Source: JACIYW01 sp014359745 (GTDB lineage Bacteria; Pseudomonadota; Alphaproteobacteria; Rhodobacterales; Rhodobacteraceae). From it: 44,941 bases of DNA. The notes under the pieces were generated by a model that worked only from the letters and a program-made list of their open reading frames with translations, ran no database searches and was not told where the DNA came from. Location: contig JBNPWE010000021.1 of the NCBI GenBank assembly GCA_050433985.1, positions 1 through 44,941 of the forward strand, given 5' to 3'. The translations under genes were made by a program, and so were the position numbers. This document shows, piece after piece, positions 1 to 7,407 of this stretch. Position 1 is the stretch's first letter. Every line of letters begins with the position of its first letter.

Positions 1-60
1 GATCTCTACTTCGGGTCTGTATCTATGGTCGGACATAGCGCCAGATCTACGCCCCGAGCC

Positions 61-285
61 TCAAACCAAAAAGACGGCCCTCCCCGTAGGCTTACTTTCC
101 ACGATGAGATACTGAGAGCACTTCGGCATGAAGTGTCCGGCGTAGATGACATGACCCGGGATACGAAATCCGTTGAACGCTTGTCCGTAGATTCTCGCCT
201 CGCGCAGATCAATATACTCTCGTCTCTGGAACAGGCGGGCCTGCCCGACAATCTGATCAATCCACAGGAAGGCGTCGCAGAAAAT
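61..285 (-). pseudogene. Possible gene remnant in the low-GC left edge (positions 1-434)
   Basis: Positions 1-434 lack a convincing intact gene and are visibly less GC-rich than the rest of the window. One minus-strand frame stays open for about 74 codons from just after a stop at 286-288 to the stop at 61-63. It reads like real protein (for example the segment QAFNGFRIPGHVIYAGHF), but it has no ATG and no upstream extension in frame. It may be the tail of a gene whose front is lost or frame-shifted. I do not recognise the family. Two other open frames over the same bases look like low-complexity chance frames. No terminator for the exporter gene that ends at 435 is obvious here. Confidence 0.2.
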
Positions 286-434
286 TCATTCTCTGCGAAA
301 AAGGCATCAGAATGAAAGTTACTGGATTTGGCCCCATTATCGCTCTGTAAGCCAAATGAGGGAGAAACAGGTCACTGGCCTGATGGCCGCCTCGTCCTGC
401 ATAGCCAACCAACACACTCTCCGAACACCCCCCC

Positions 435-2252
435 TCAGCCCACCCGTTCCTCATCCCGGCTTTGGCGTTGCCACATCGCGGCATAGCGCCCGCCCCGCGC
501 CAGCAGCGCCTCGTGGCGGCCCTGCTCAACGATGCGTCCATCGTCGAGCACCACGATAAGATCGGCATCGGCAATGGTTGACAGCCGATGCGCGATGGTC
601 AGCACCGTGCGCCCGGCGCCCATCGCCTGAAGGCTGCCCTGAATGTCGCGTTCGGTCTGGGTATCCAGCGCCGACGTCGCCTCGTCCAGAATCAGGATCG
701 GCGGGTCTTTGAGCAGGGTGCGCGCAATCCCCACCCGCTGCTTTTCGCCGCCCGACAGTTTCAGCCCGCGCTCTCCGACCTGGGTGTTGTATCCTTCGGG
801 CAGCGAGGCGATGAAATCGTGGATCCTGGCGGCCCGCGCCGCGGCCTCTATCTGGGTCTGCGTGGCCCCGGCGCGACCGTAAGCGATGTTGTAGCCGACC
901 GTGTCGTTGAAAAGCACCGTATCTTGCGGCACCACGCCGATGGCCATGTGCAGGCTGTCCTGGGTGACGGCGCGCAGATCCTGCCCGTCGATGCGGATGG
1001 CGCCGCCGGTGACGTCATAGAACCGGAACATCAGCCGCGCGATGGTGGATTTACCCGATCCGGTCGGCCCGACGATGGCCACCTTCTGCCCCGCCGCAAC
1101 CGTCAGGGTGATGCCCTTCAGGATCGGACGCGCCGGATCATAGCCGAATTCCACCCGATCAAAGTCAACCTGCCCCCCCGCCACCCGCAAGGGCCGCGCA
1201 TCCGGCGCATCCACCACATCGGCGGGCTGTTCCAGCAGGGTGAACATCTCTGTCATGTCCACCAGCGCCTGACGTATTTCGCGGTAGACCGTGCCCAGAA
1301 AGTTCAGCGGCAGGGTGATCTGGATCATATAGGCATTCACCATCACGAAATCGCCCACGGTCAGCGTGCCCCTCTGCACGCCCATGGCGGCCATGACCAT
1401 CACGATTACCAGCCCCGCGGTGATGAACAGCGATTGCCCGAAGTTCAGGAACGCCAGCGAATAATTGGTGCGGATCGCGGCGTCCTCATACCGCGCCATG
1501 GCGCTGTCGTAACGCGCCGCCTCGCGCGCCTCGGCGGCGAAATATTTCACCGTCTCGAAATTCAGCAGGCTGTCGATGGCCTTCTGATTGGCGTCGGTGT
1601 CCTGATTGTTCATCTCCTGGCGGATCTTTACCCGCCATTCTGTCACCTTGAAGGTGAACCAGACATAGATGGCAATCGTCCCCATCACCACAACCAGATA
1701 CCACACATCGAACATCACGAACAGAACCGCCCCGATCATCAGCAATTCCAGGATCAGGGGGCCAATCGAGAACAGCATGAACCGCAGCAGGAAATCGACG
1801 CCCTTCACGCCGCGCTCTATGATCCGGCTTAACCCGCCGGTCTTGCGGGTGATGTGATAGCGCATCGAGAGGCGGTGAATATGGGTGAACGTCTCCAGCG
1901 CCAGCATCCGCAGCGCCCGCTGCCCGACCCGCGCAAACAGCGCATCGCGCAATTGCTGGAACCCCACGGCCAGCAGCCGCGCCATCCCGTAAGCCACCGT
2001 CAGCCCGACGGCGCCCACCGCCAGCAACCATGCCGCAGAGGATGCGTCGCCCCCCAGGCTGTCAACGGCGGCCTTGTAGAAAAACGGCGTGCCGACGGCG
2101 ATGATCTTGCCCAGCACCAGCATGATCAACGCCGCGACCACCCGGCGCTTGACCCAGCCCTGCCCCTTTGGCCACAGATAGGGGGCCACCCGGCGGATCA
2201 CCCGGACTTCGGCGCGGCGGTCACGCGGTGTTGGGTCTTGTTGGGGTCTCAT
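435..2252 (-). CDS. ATM1-type ABC exporter, fused permease and ATPase
   Basis: Half-size ABC exporter of 605 residues with an N-terminal six-helix membrane domain (about residues 35-330) and a C-terminal ATPase domain. The ATPase motifs are visible: Walker A GPTGSGKST near 392-400, the signature LSGGEKQ near 498, Walker B ILILDEATSALD near 517-528, and the H-loop histidine in TIAHRLST near 549. The N-terminus, membrane segments and the stretch YFAAEAREAARYD match the ATM1/HMT family, which exports glutathione-linked compounds or metal conjugates from the cytoplasm and in mitochondria supports cytosolic Fe-S assembly. It would act as a homodimer in the inner membrane. It stands alone: the next gene upstream on the strand ends 277 bp away. 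The ATG at 2252 fits the family length; no strong ribosome binding site precedes it. Confidence 0.9.
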   Translation of the reverse strand: MRPQQDPTPRDRRAEVRVIRRVAPYLWPKGQGWVKRRVVAALIMLVLGKIIAVGTPFFYKAAVDSLGGDASSAAWLLAVGAVGLTVAYGMARLLAVGFQQLRDALFARVGQRALRMLALETFTHIHRLSMRYHITRKTGGLSRIIERGVKGVDFLLRFMLFSIGPLILELLMIGAVLFVMFDVWYLVVVMGTIAIYVWFTFKVTEWRVKIRQEMNNQDTDANQKAIDSLLNFETVKYFAAEAREAARYDSAMARYEDAAIRTNYSLAFLNFGQSLFITAGLVIVMVMAAMGVQRGTLTVGDFVMVNAYMIQITLPLNFLGTVYREIRQALVDMTEMFTLLEQPADVVDAPDARPLRVAGGQVDFDRVEFGYDPARPILKGITLTVAAGQKVAIVGPTGSGKSTIARLMFRFYDVTGGAIRIDGQDLRAVTQDSLHMAIGVVPQDTVLFNDTVGYNIAYGRAGATQTQIEAAARAARIHDFIASLPEGYNTQVGERGLKLSGGEKQRVGIARTLLKDPPILILDEATSALDTQTERDIQGSLQAMGAGRTVLTIAHRLSTIADADLIVVLDDGRIVEQGRHEALLARGGRYAAMWQRQSRDEERVG

Positions 2253-2421
2253 CTGTCTGCCTGATGGTTAAGGGGTGAGGTGACAGGTAGGCCGCACGGC
2301 CCCGAAAGACCAGAGCCGACAAGACCAGCACCGCAAACCATGCCCGAATACCGCCGCTGGCGCGGAATTCAGTCGGTCGGGTGCGTTGCCTTGGCCGACG
2401 CGCGCGTGGCGGGCGGGATTT

Positions 2422-2442
2422 GAGTATTTGGGCCAAGATGAA
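2422..2442 (+). repeat. Rhodobacterales-type intergenic motif, copy 1
   Basis: The 277-bp gap between the glycosyltransferase gene (ends 2530) and the exporter start (2252) holds no credible gene. Near its middle is GAGTATTTGGGCCAAGATGAA, closely similar to a sequence at 32873-32893 in the ilvI-ilvH gap (GAGTATTTTTGCCAAGATGA). The two copies differ by only a few bases around the T-tract. From memory, sequences of this type recur between genes in many Rhodobacteraceae; that is recollection, not a search. Function unknown. Confidence 0.55.
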
Positions 2443-2529
2443 ACGACAGGACGTTTTCTTGAGCGGGCCTGAGTGTGTGCGACACGCGCTGACAGGTTGG
2501 TCAGCTAATGATCGGGCGCCCGGCCCCGG

Positions 2530-3621
2530 TCAGGGCCCCGACAGAACCCGGTCAAGAATGGCGCGGCCCGCCGCGTTGAAACGCGCTTCGGAAAAGGTGT
2601 CAAGCACCTGCGCGCGCGCGGCGGCGCCCATGGCGTGCATCTGTTGCGGATCGCCGAGCAGCCGCGCCAGGGCCCCCGCCAGCGCCACCGGGTCTTCGGG
2701 CGGCACCACAAGGCCGGTGATCCCGTCTTGCACGGTCTGCGGCAGTTCCCCAACCGCCGACACGATCACCGGCAGCGCGGCCTGCATCGCCTCATGCGCC
2801 GCGATGCAGAACCCTTCCACGCGCGACGGCTGCACATAGCCGTGCAACCCGGCCAGAAACGCCTTTGGTGTGGCGCTATAGCCCGCCCAGGTGATCGACT
2901 GCACCCCCGCGGCGCGGGCGGCGGCCATCAGCGCCGGGCCTTCGCCCCCTTCGCCGGCGATGGAAATCCGGAACGGCACCGGCGGTGCGAAGCCTTGCGC
3001 GTTCAGATGCGCCAGCGCCGCGATCAGCACGTCATATCCCTTGGCCCGGTGCAACCGGCCAAGGCTGCCCAGGTGCAGCACCTCGCCCGGCTGCCAGGGC
3101 CTTGCCACCGGCGCCGACAGATCCGCACAAAAGATCGGCCAGGTCATCACCCGATCCTCGGGCACGCCCAGCCGCTGCACGGTCAGCGCCGCAACCGATT
3201 GCGAATCTGCCACCCAGATTTTGGCCCGCCCCGACAGCAGCCGCAACAGCCGCCGGTTCATCGGCTTCAGAAAGGCATTGTGCTGCCAGCTTACCACCGC
3301 AATCCTGCGCCAGGGGCCAAGGATCAGGCCCAGCAGCGTCGCCCGGCTCAGCGATGTCCAGATCAGCGCGGGCTTCCAGGCCTGCATTTCGCGATCAAGC
3401 CAGCGCAGCGCGGCAAGGTGATCATGCGCGCCCTCGTCGCGTATCACCACGTCAAGGCCCGCCGCCTCCAAGGCCGCCAGCGCGTGGCCGTTGCGGCGCA
3501 TCAGCGCGAACACCCGCACCTCGGCACCCCAGCCCCGCATCACCCGCGCCAGTTCGGGCACCGGCAGCGCCGCACCGCCGCCCTCCAGCGAATTGATCAC
3601 ATAGGCTATGCGTATGGTCAT
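2530..3621 (-). CDS. Glycosyltransferase family 4 protein
   Basis: A 363-residue GT-B fold glycosyltransferase. The N-terminal half begins with IRIAYVINSLEGGGA, typical of the acceptor-binding domain. The C-terminal half has the donor-binding signature LGSLGRLHRAKGYDVLI and the E-x7-E motif EGFCIAAHE, followed by PVIVSAVGELPQTVQDG. Family members transfer a sugar from a nucleotide-sugar to a growing glycan on the cytoplasmic face of the membrane. The sugar and acceptor cannot be read from the sequence. It overlaps the flippase gene upstream by four bases (3618-3621), so the two are co-transcribed and probably translationally coupled. That pairing points to a membrane-linked surface polysaccharide. 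Confidence 0.88.
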   Translation of the reverse strand: MTIRIAYVINSLEGGGAALPVPELARVMRGWGAEVRVFALMRRNGHALAALEAAGLDVVIRDEGAHDHLAALRWLDREMQAWKPALIWTSLSRATLLGLILGPWRRIAVVSWQHNAFLKPMNRRLLRLLSGRAKIWVADSQSVAALTVQRLGVPEDRVMTWPIFCADLSAPVARPWQPGEVLHLGSLGRLHRAKGYDVLIAALAHLNAQGFAPPVPFRISIAGEGGEGPALMAAARAAGVQSITWAGYSATPKAFLAGLHGYVQPSRVEGFCIAAHEAMQAALPVIVSAVGELPQTVQDGITGLVVPPEDPVALAGALARLLGDPQQMHAMGAAARAQVLDTFSEARFNAAGRAILDRVLSGP

Positions 3622-4943
3622 TGATCCTGCGCCCTGCTTATTCTGGCGGTCAGAACCGCCAGCGCCACCGAAACCGCCAGCGCCTGCAGAACGGCCTGAA
3701 TCCCCGCCCCCACCAGCCCGAACAGCTGCAATAGAACCGGCAGCGCCGACAGGAACACCAGGCTTGCCACCAGATTGACACTTAGCGAGACACCGGGCCT
3801 GCCCAGCGCCGACAGGGCCGACCGGCAGGGGGGCACCACCATCAGAATCGCCCGCCCCACCATCAGCCAGACCATCAGCGTCGCGGCCCCCTGAAACGCA
3901 TCCCCCGCCAGAAGCCGCACCACAACACCGGGCACAAGGGCGACGATCGCCACGACCGGCAGGCTGGCCAGCAGCGCCAGCACCGTCACCTTGACCAGCG
4001 CCCGGCGCAGCGGGCGGCCCCCGTCGCCCGCCGAGACCAGCCGCGCCAGTTCGGCATAGGCGGTATTGCCCAGCATCTGCGCGGGCTGCGCGATGATCAT
4101 CGTGGCGCGGTGCGCCACCGAGAACAGGCCCGCCGCCCCGGCCCCCAGGATGCCGCCGACAATCAGGGGTGCTGCGCGGCCGGCCAGCTCTCCCAGGGTC
4201 ACATCAACGTTGTTGGCGATCAGGAACCGCCAGATGTCGCGGTTGTCGCGGGTCACGCGGCCGGCCTCGGGGCGGATCAGGGTGCGGCCCAGATGCCGAT
4301 ACGCCAGCCACAGGCCCAGCCCCCACAGCACCGCAAATTCGGCAACCGCCGCCACCATCCAGGCGATCAGGAACCCTTTCAGCCCCCATCCCGCCAGCGC
4401 CACGATCATGGCCCCGATCAGCCGCACCCCCGGCGCCACCATGTTATGCGCCCCGATCAGATCGAACCGCCCGATCAGTTGCAGATAGCCCGCCGGGGTG
4501 GATCGCACCGATCCAAGCGCCGCGATGCTGTAAGGCACCGCCAGCGCCAGCGCCGCGTCGGACCAGCCCAGCACCGGCCCCGCCATCGGGGCCAGCACCG
4601 CCGCAACTGCGACGGCCAGCGCGCCGGCCGACAGCTCTACCACCGCGCTGAACCGCAAGAGCCGCGCCAGGCGGTGCGGTTGTGCGTCGCGCTCTGCCTC
4701 GGCGCCATAGCGGATGATCGCCTGCCAGGCCGGAAACTCGACGATCCCCACCACCATCACCACATAGCCATGCACCAGAACCAGAACCCCGAAATCCACC
4801 GGCCCCAGTGTGCGCGCCGAAATCATCAGGTAGATCAGGCTCAGCACGCCCGCCCCGGCCTTGCCGCCCATCACCAGCCCCAGCGCCGAATAGATGCGGC
4901 TGACAGTGGAACCTTGGGGGGGCGATGCGGGGAATTCATGCAT
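3618..4943 (-). CDS. Wzx-like polysaccharide flippase (MOP superfamily)
   Basis: A 441-residue, strongly hydrophobic protein with about 12-14 predicted membrane spans and few loops, typical of the oligosaccharide flippase (Polysacc_synt) family. The N-terminus SALGLVMGGKAGAGVLSLIY and the stretch ISARTLGPVDFGVLVLV match the first two helices of Wzx-like proteins. Such proteins move lipid-linked oligosaccharides from the cytoplasmic to the periplasmic face. The gene is followed by the GT4 gene with a four-base overlap. The CDP-glycerol-transferase-like gene lies 170 bp upstream on the same strand. No Wzy polymerase or ligase is present in the window, so the cluster is a fragment of a pathway or works with genes elsewhere. 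Confidence 0.85.
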   Translation of the reverse strand: MHEFPASPPQGSTVSRIYSALGLVMGGKAGAGVLSLIYLMISARTLGPVDFGVLVLVHGYVVMVVGIVEFPAWQAIIRYGAEAERDAQPHRLARLLRFSAVVELSAGALAVAVAAVLAPMAGPVLGWSDAALALAVPYSIAALGSVRSTPAGYLQLIGRFDLIGAHNMVAPGVRLIGAMIVALAGWGLKGFLIAWMVAAVAEFAVLWGLGLWLAYRHLGRTLIRPEAGRVTRDNRDIWRFLIANNVDVTLGELAGRAAPLIVGGILGAGAAGLFSVAHRATMIIAQPAQMLGNTAYAELARLVSAGDGGRPLRRALVKVTVLALLASLPVVAIVALVPGVVVRLLAGDAFQGAATLMVWLMVGRAILMVVPPCRSALSALGRPGVSLSVNLVASLVFLSALPVLLQLFGLVGAGIQAVLQALAVSVALAVLTARISRAQDQ

Positions 4944-5113
4944 GGGTCAAGACTGCTTTTCTGTCGTATCGTGGCCCAATCGTACCGCGGCCCCGCGCCT
5001 GCGCGCGGCCTGACGGGCAAACCGTGAAACCCATGGCGTTCGATTATCCCACCGGATCGTCAACGGCGCGTGTATAGCAGACGCGCGGCCCCGGTCCAGC
5101 CACCTTTGGGCGA

Positions 5114-6493
5114 TCAGGCATCCACCTCCCTGTCGGCCAGAAAGGCGACGATGGCCCGCGCCGCGCGGTCCGATGATGGCTCCCCGGTCAGGTCGAAGCT
5201 TTGCGCGAACATCGCGCGCTGCGTCGCCAGGTACTGTGCCTGATGCGTCGCCACTGCCTGCGCCAGCCCGTCGGCAAGCTGTGCGGGCCCGTCGATCACC
5301 GGCCCGGCCTGCCAGTGCAGGTAATTCGGATCGCCCTGCCAGGCCACATGATGCGAATTCAGGAACAGACAGGGGCGGGGTTCCAGCAGGAACTCGTAAA
5401 TCTGGCTGCTGACATCGCCCAGATAGATATCGGCGGCCTGCGTATAGGTCATGTCGGTCAGGGCGCGGCTGCCCAGATCGATGTGGATATTGGGCGCCTC
5501 GCGATACTTGCGCGCGATCCGGCCGGGGCGCGCGGCGCCGGGCCGGTCCACGGTCACCACCAGGCGCCGCTCGAACAGCATCACATGCGGGGCAAAGATC
5601 AGTTGATATTCGGGGTGGTCCAGAAAGAAATCCAGCACCTCGCGGCCATGCCGGTACCACGACGACAGATGCGGCGAGGGGTGCGGATTGTAGATAACCG
5701 TGGGCTTTGCCGGGTCGAACCCCTTGGGCAGCACCTTTTCCCGGCGGCACAGATCGAACTTGGGATACCCGACCACCGTCACCTTGCGCGCCTCAAGCCC
5801 CACCTCGCGCAGCAGACGCTCGCGGATCTTGGGGCCGGAGCACAGCACATGGTCGAATCCCGCGCTCGCCCGGTCGAACCCGATGGCCCTGTCGCCGGCA
5901 CCATGCCGTGTGTGCACGATCCCGATCCGGTCCAGCCCATAGCGGGTCTTGAGGATAAGCGAGGTCTTTTCTGCCACCACCAGCAGGTCAAGCCCGCGAA
6001 AGAAGTCCAGATTGTCGCGATATATCAGCAGCTTGTGCGCGGGCAGCAGCCCGCCAAACACCCGTGCAAGCATCCGTGAAACCGGCCTGGCCCGCAATTC
6101 GACCAGCGTCAGCTCCCGGCCGATCATGGCGCCGCCGATGCGCCGCACCTCGGCGCTTAGCCGGGCAGAGGTGGTGCACACCACGATCCGCCCCGCCGCG
6201 CCCTGCCGTGCCAGCGCCATCGCGATGGGCAGGCTGTGGGCGACCTGATGGATCTGGTCGTGGTTAAAGAGAAACCCGATCCTGCGGCTTTCGCCCGCCA
6301 GAAGGTTTTCGCCCGCCAGAAGGTTTTCGCCCGCCAGAATACTTTCGCCCGTCAGACCCGGCGCGGCCACCGCGCCGCCATCCGCCCCCGGACCCTCTGG
6401 CAGGGGGGCGGGCCGTGGCTGCGGCCCGGTCTTCAATTCATCCATAACACTCACTTTCGGCCCAAGCGCGGCATGGCCCCGTTCCCGGTGCAT
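5114..6493 (-). CDS. CDP-glycerol glycerophosphotransferase-like protein
   Basis: About 459 residues. After a Pro/Ala/Gly-rich, probably disordered N-terminus of about 70 residues comes a GT-B-like body: RIGFLFNHDQIHQVAHSLP, then GIVHTRHGAGDRAIGF, VIYNPHPSPHLSSW and ADIYLGDVSSQIYEFLLEPR. The last two resemble the donor-binding parts of the TagB/TagF family, which transfer glycerol phosphate from CDP-glycerol. Assignment rests on these motifs, so the exact donor is uncertain. The N-terminal tail contains a six-residue repeat (LAGENL) encoded by an 18-bp tandem repeat. The start is uncertain: GTG at 6496, ATG at 6493 or ATG at 6445 are all in frame, and none has a strong ribosome binding site. 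The gene precedes the flippase and GT4 genes on the same strand, so a glycerophosphate-modified surface glycan is a reasonable guess. Confidence 0.7.
   Translation of the reverse strand: MHRERGHAALGPKVSVMDELKTGPQPRPAPLPEGPGADGGAVAAPGLTGESILAGENLLAGENLLAGESRRIGFLFNHDQIHQVAHSLPIAMALARQGAAGRIVVCTTSARLSAEVRRIGGAMIGRELTLVELRARPVSRMLARVFGGLLPAHKLLIYRDNLDFFRGLDLLVVAEKTSLILKTRYGLDRIGIVHTRHGAGDRAIGFDRASAGFDHVLCSGPKIRERLLREVGLEARKVTVVGYPKFDLCRREKVLPKGFDPAKPTVIYNPHPSPHLSSWYRHGREVLDFFLDHPEYQLIFAPHVMLFERRLVVTVDRPGAARPGRIARKYREAPNIHIDLGSRALTDMTYTQAADIYLGDVSSQIYEFLLEPRPCLFLNSHHVAWQGDPNYLHWQAGPVIDGPAQLADGLAQAVATHQAQYLATQRAMFAQSFDLTGEPSSDRAARAIVAFLADREVDA
6289..6358. repeat. In-frame 18-bp tandem repeat, about 3.9 copies
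   Basis: Units start at 6289, 6307, 6325 and 6343. The first two are identical (TTTCGCCCGCCAGAAGGT), the third differs at its last three bases and the fourth is partial and diverged. The unit length is a multiple of three, so a change of copy number would lengthen or shorten the LAGENL repeat in the encoded N-terminus without a frameshift. Confidence 0.9.
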
Positions 6494-6599
6494 CACGCGA
6501 AGGTTATCTAGCGCCCCGCCGGACCGATTTTAACCCCTGACATGACGCCAGCCAGACATTCCGCCCGCCCCGCCGCCCCGCGCCCGCCCCCCGCGTTCG

Positions 6600-6651
6600 C
6601 CCCCTGTGTTAGCCCCCTGTGCCCGCCCCCTGTGCATTCCCCTGTGCAATC
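6600..6651. repeat. 13-bp C-rich tandem repeat, four units, upstream of rimP
   Basis: Units begin at 6600, 6613, 6626 and 6639. Each carries CCCCCTGTG (the last lacks one C) followed by four variable bases. The array lies in the 335-bp gap between the divergent CDP-glycerol-transferase-like gene and rimP. On the plus strand it is C-rich and G-poor, the composition Rho prefers. It lies upstream of the candidate promoter, so it may instead be a protein-binding array or a replication-slippage product. Confidence 0.8.
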
Positions 6652-6673
6652 GCCGCGCATCTGCGCCCCGGTG

Positions 6674-6708
6674 TTCGCCCTTGTTTCGCCCTTGTGTTCG
6701 CCCTTGTG
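6674..6708. repeat. 12-bp tandem repeat, three units, upstream of rimP
   Basis: Units TTCGCCCTTGT(G) begin at 6674 (11 bp), 6685 and 6697 (both 12 bp). The array starts 22 bp after the 13-bp array and is a different sequence. Its last unit supplies the TTGTGT that could serve as the -35 element of the rimP promoter, so the array may affect promoter strength. Confidence 0.8.
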
Positions 6709-6732
6709 TTTGGGGGGCGCCGGGGCTATATG
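6704..6732 (+). promoter_or_regulatory. Candidate sigma-70 promoter of rimP-nusA-ylxR-infB
   Basis: TTGTGT at 6704-6709 and TATATG at 6727-6732 are separated by 17 bp. This would start transcription near 6738 and give a leader of about 90 nt before rimP. It is the best match in the gap, but housekeeping promoters in this group are often weak matches to consensus. Confidence 0.35.
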
Positions 6733-6785
6733 CACTTTCAATGCGGCGCGTCGGCTTCCAAACCCGGTGCTCCACCGGAAATTGT

Positions 6786-6807
6786 AACGGGCCGCACGGC
6801 CCGTTTT
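6786..6807 (+). terminator. Terminator-like hairpin in the rimP-nusA leader
   Basis: A perfect 8-bp stem (AACGGGCC at 6786-6793 with GGCCCGTT at 6798-6805) closes a four-base loop. With the last two bases of the stem it ends in four T residues at 6804-6807. It lies 22 bp before the rimP start, inside the transcribed leader if the promoter above is right. A smaller hairpin (CGGTG with CACCG) lies just upstream. The layout fits an attenuator controlling an operon that encodes NusA itself. Confidence 0.6.
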
Positions 6808-6828
6808 GTCATTCTGGAACCCCGCACC

Positions 6829-7404
6829 ATGACCGACCTTATCGCCAAGACCCCGATCGATCAGCGCCTCGCTGAAATCGTGACCCCCGCGATAGAGGCG
6901 CTGGGGTTCGAACTGGTGCGTATCCGCCTGATGGGCGGCAAGACACGCACCCTGCAAATCATGGCCGACCGGCCCGCTGGCGGCATCGTGGTGTCGGATT
7001 GCGCGAAAATCTCTACCGCCGTTTCCGCGATGCTGGATGTCGAAGACCCGCTTGAAGATGCCTATAACCTCGAAGTGTCCTCGCCCGGTATCGACCGGCC
7101 GCTGACCCGGCTCAAGGATTTCGACATCTGGCAGGGCTATGAGGCACGGCTGGAAACCACCGAACTGATCGACGGCCGCCGCCGCTTCAGGGGCCAGCTT
7201 GCCGGCACCGAAGGCGACGAGGTGCTGATCGACATCGAAGAAGGCACCATCGGCCTGAAATTCGACTGGCTGTCGGATGCCAAGCTGATCCTGACCGACG
7301 ATCTGATTGCCGAAATGCTGCGCCAACGCAAGGATGCCGGTGTTCTGCGATCCCCCGAAACCGACCCTGCTGTCGATCCCGACACCGCTTCCCAGGAGGA
7401 ATGA
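6829..7404 (+). CDS. rimP: Ribosome maturation factor RimP
   Basis: A 191-residue protein of the RimP (YhbC/DUF150) family, which assists late assembly of the 30S subunit. The conserved core is clear: GFELVRIRLMGGKTRTLQIM, then CAKISTAVSAMLDVEDPLEDAYNLEVSSPGIDRPL split across two motifs, and a C-terminal Sm-like domain (about residues 90-165). The acidic, proline-containing tail is typical of alphaproteobacteria. The ATG at 6829 was chosen because the protein family starts here; an upstream in-frame extension would translate through the leader hairpin. nusA follows after three bases, so this is the first gene of a conserved operon. Confidence 0.95.
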   Translation: MTDLIAKTPIDQRLAEIVTPAIEALGFELVRIRLMGGKTRTLQIMADRPAGGIVVSDCAKISTAVSAMLDVEDPLEDAYNLEVSSPGIDRPLTRLKDFDIWQGYEARLETTELIDGRRRFRGQLAGTEGDEVLIDIEEGTIGLKFDWLSDAKLILTDDLIAEMLRQRKDAGVLRSPETDPAVDPDTASQEE

Positions 7405-7407
7405 GAT

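Noticed and set aside
588..1832. Open frame of 414 codons opposite the ATM1 exporter
   Set aside because: The exporter frame carries all ABC motifs, and the opposite frame is His/Arg-rich noise.
2221..2436. Small frame with a hydrophobic segment overlapping the exporter start
   Set aside because: It overlaps the exporter gene, lacks a ribosome binding site and has a low-complexity N-terminus.
6530..6775. Small Arg/Gly-rich frame across the tandem repeats before rimP
   Set aside because: Its repetitive product comes directly from the 13-bp and 12-bp DNA repeats; no start signal and no homology are apparent.
6720..6785. tRNA gene upstream of rimP, as in Escherichia coli (metY)
   Set aside because: No cloverleaf or T-loop consensus could be formed; only a short hairpin and the terminator-like stem are present.
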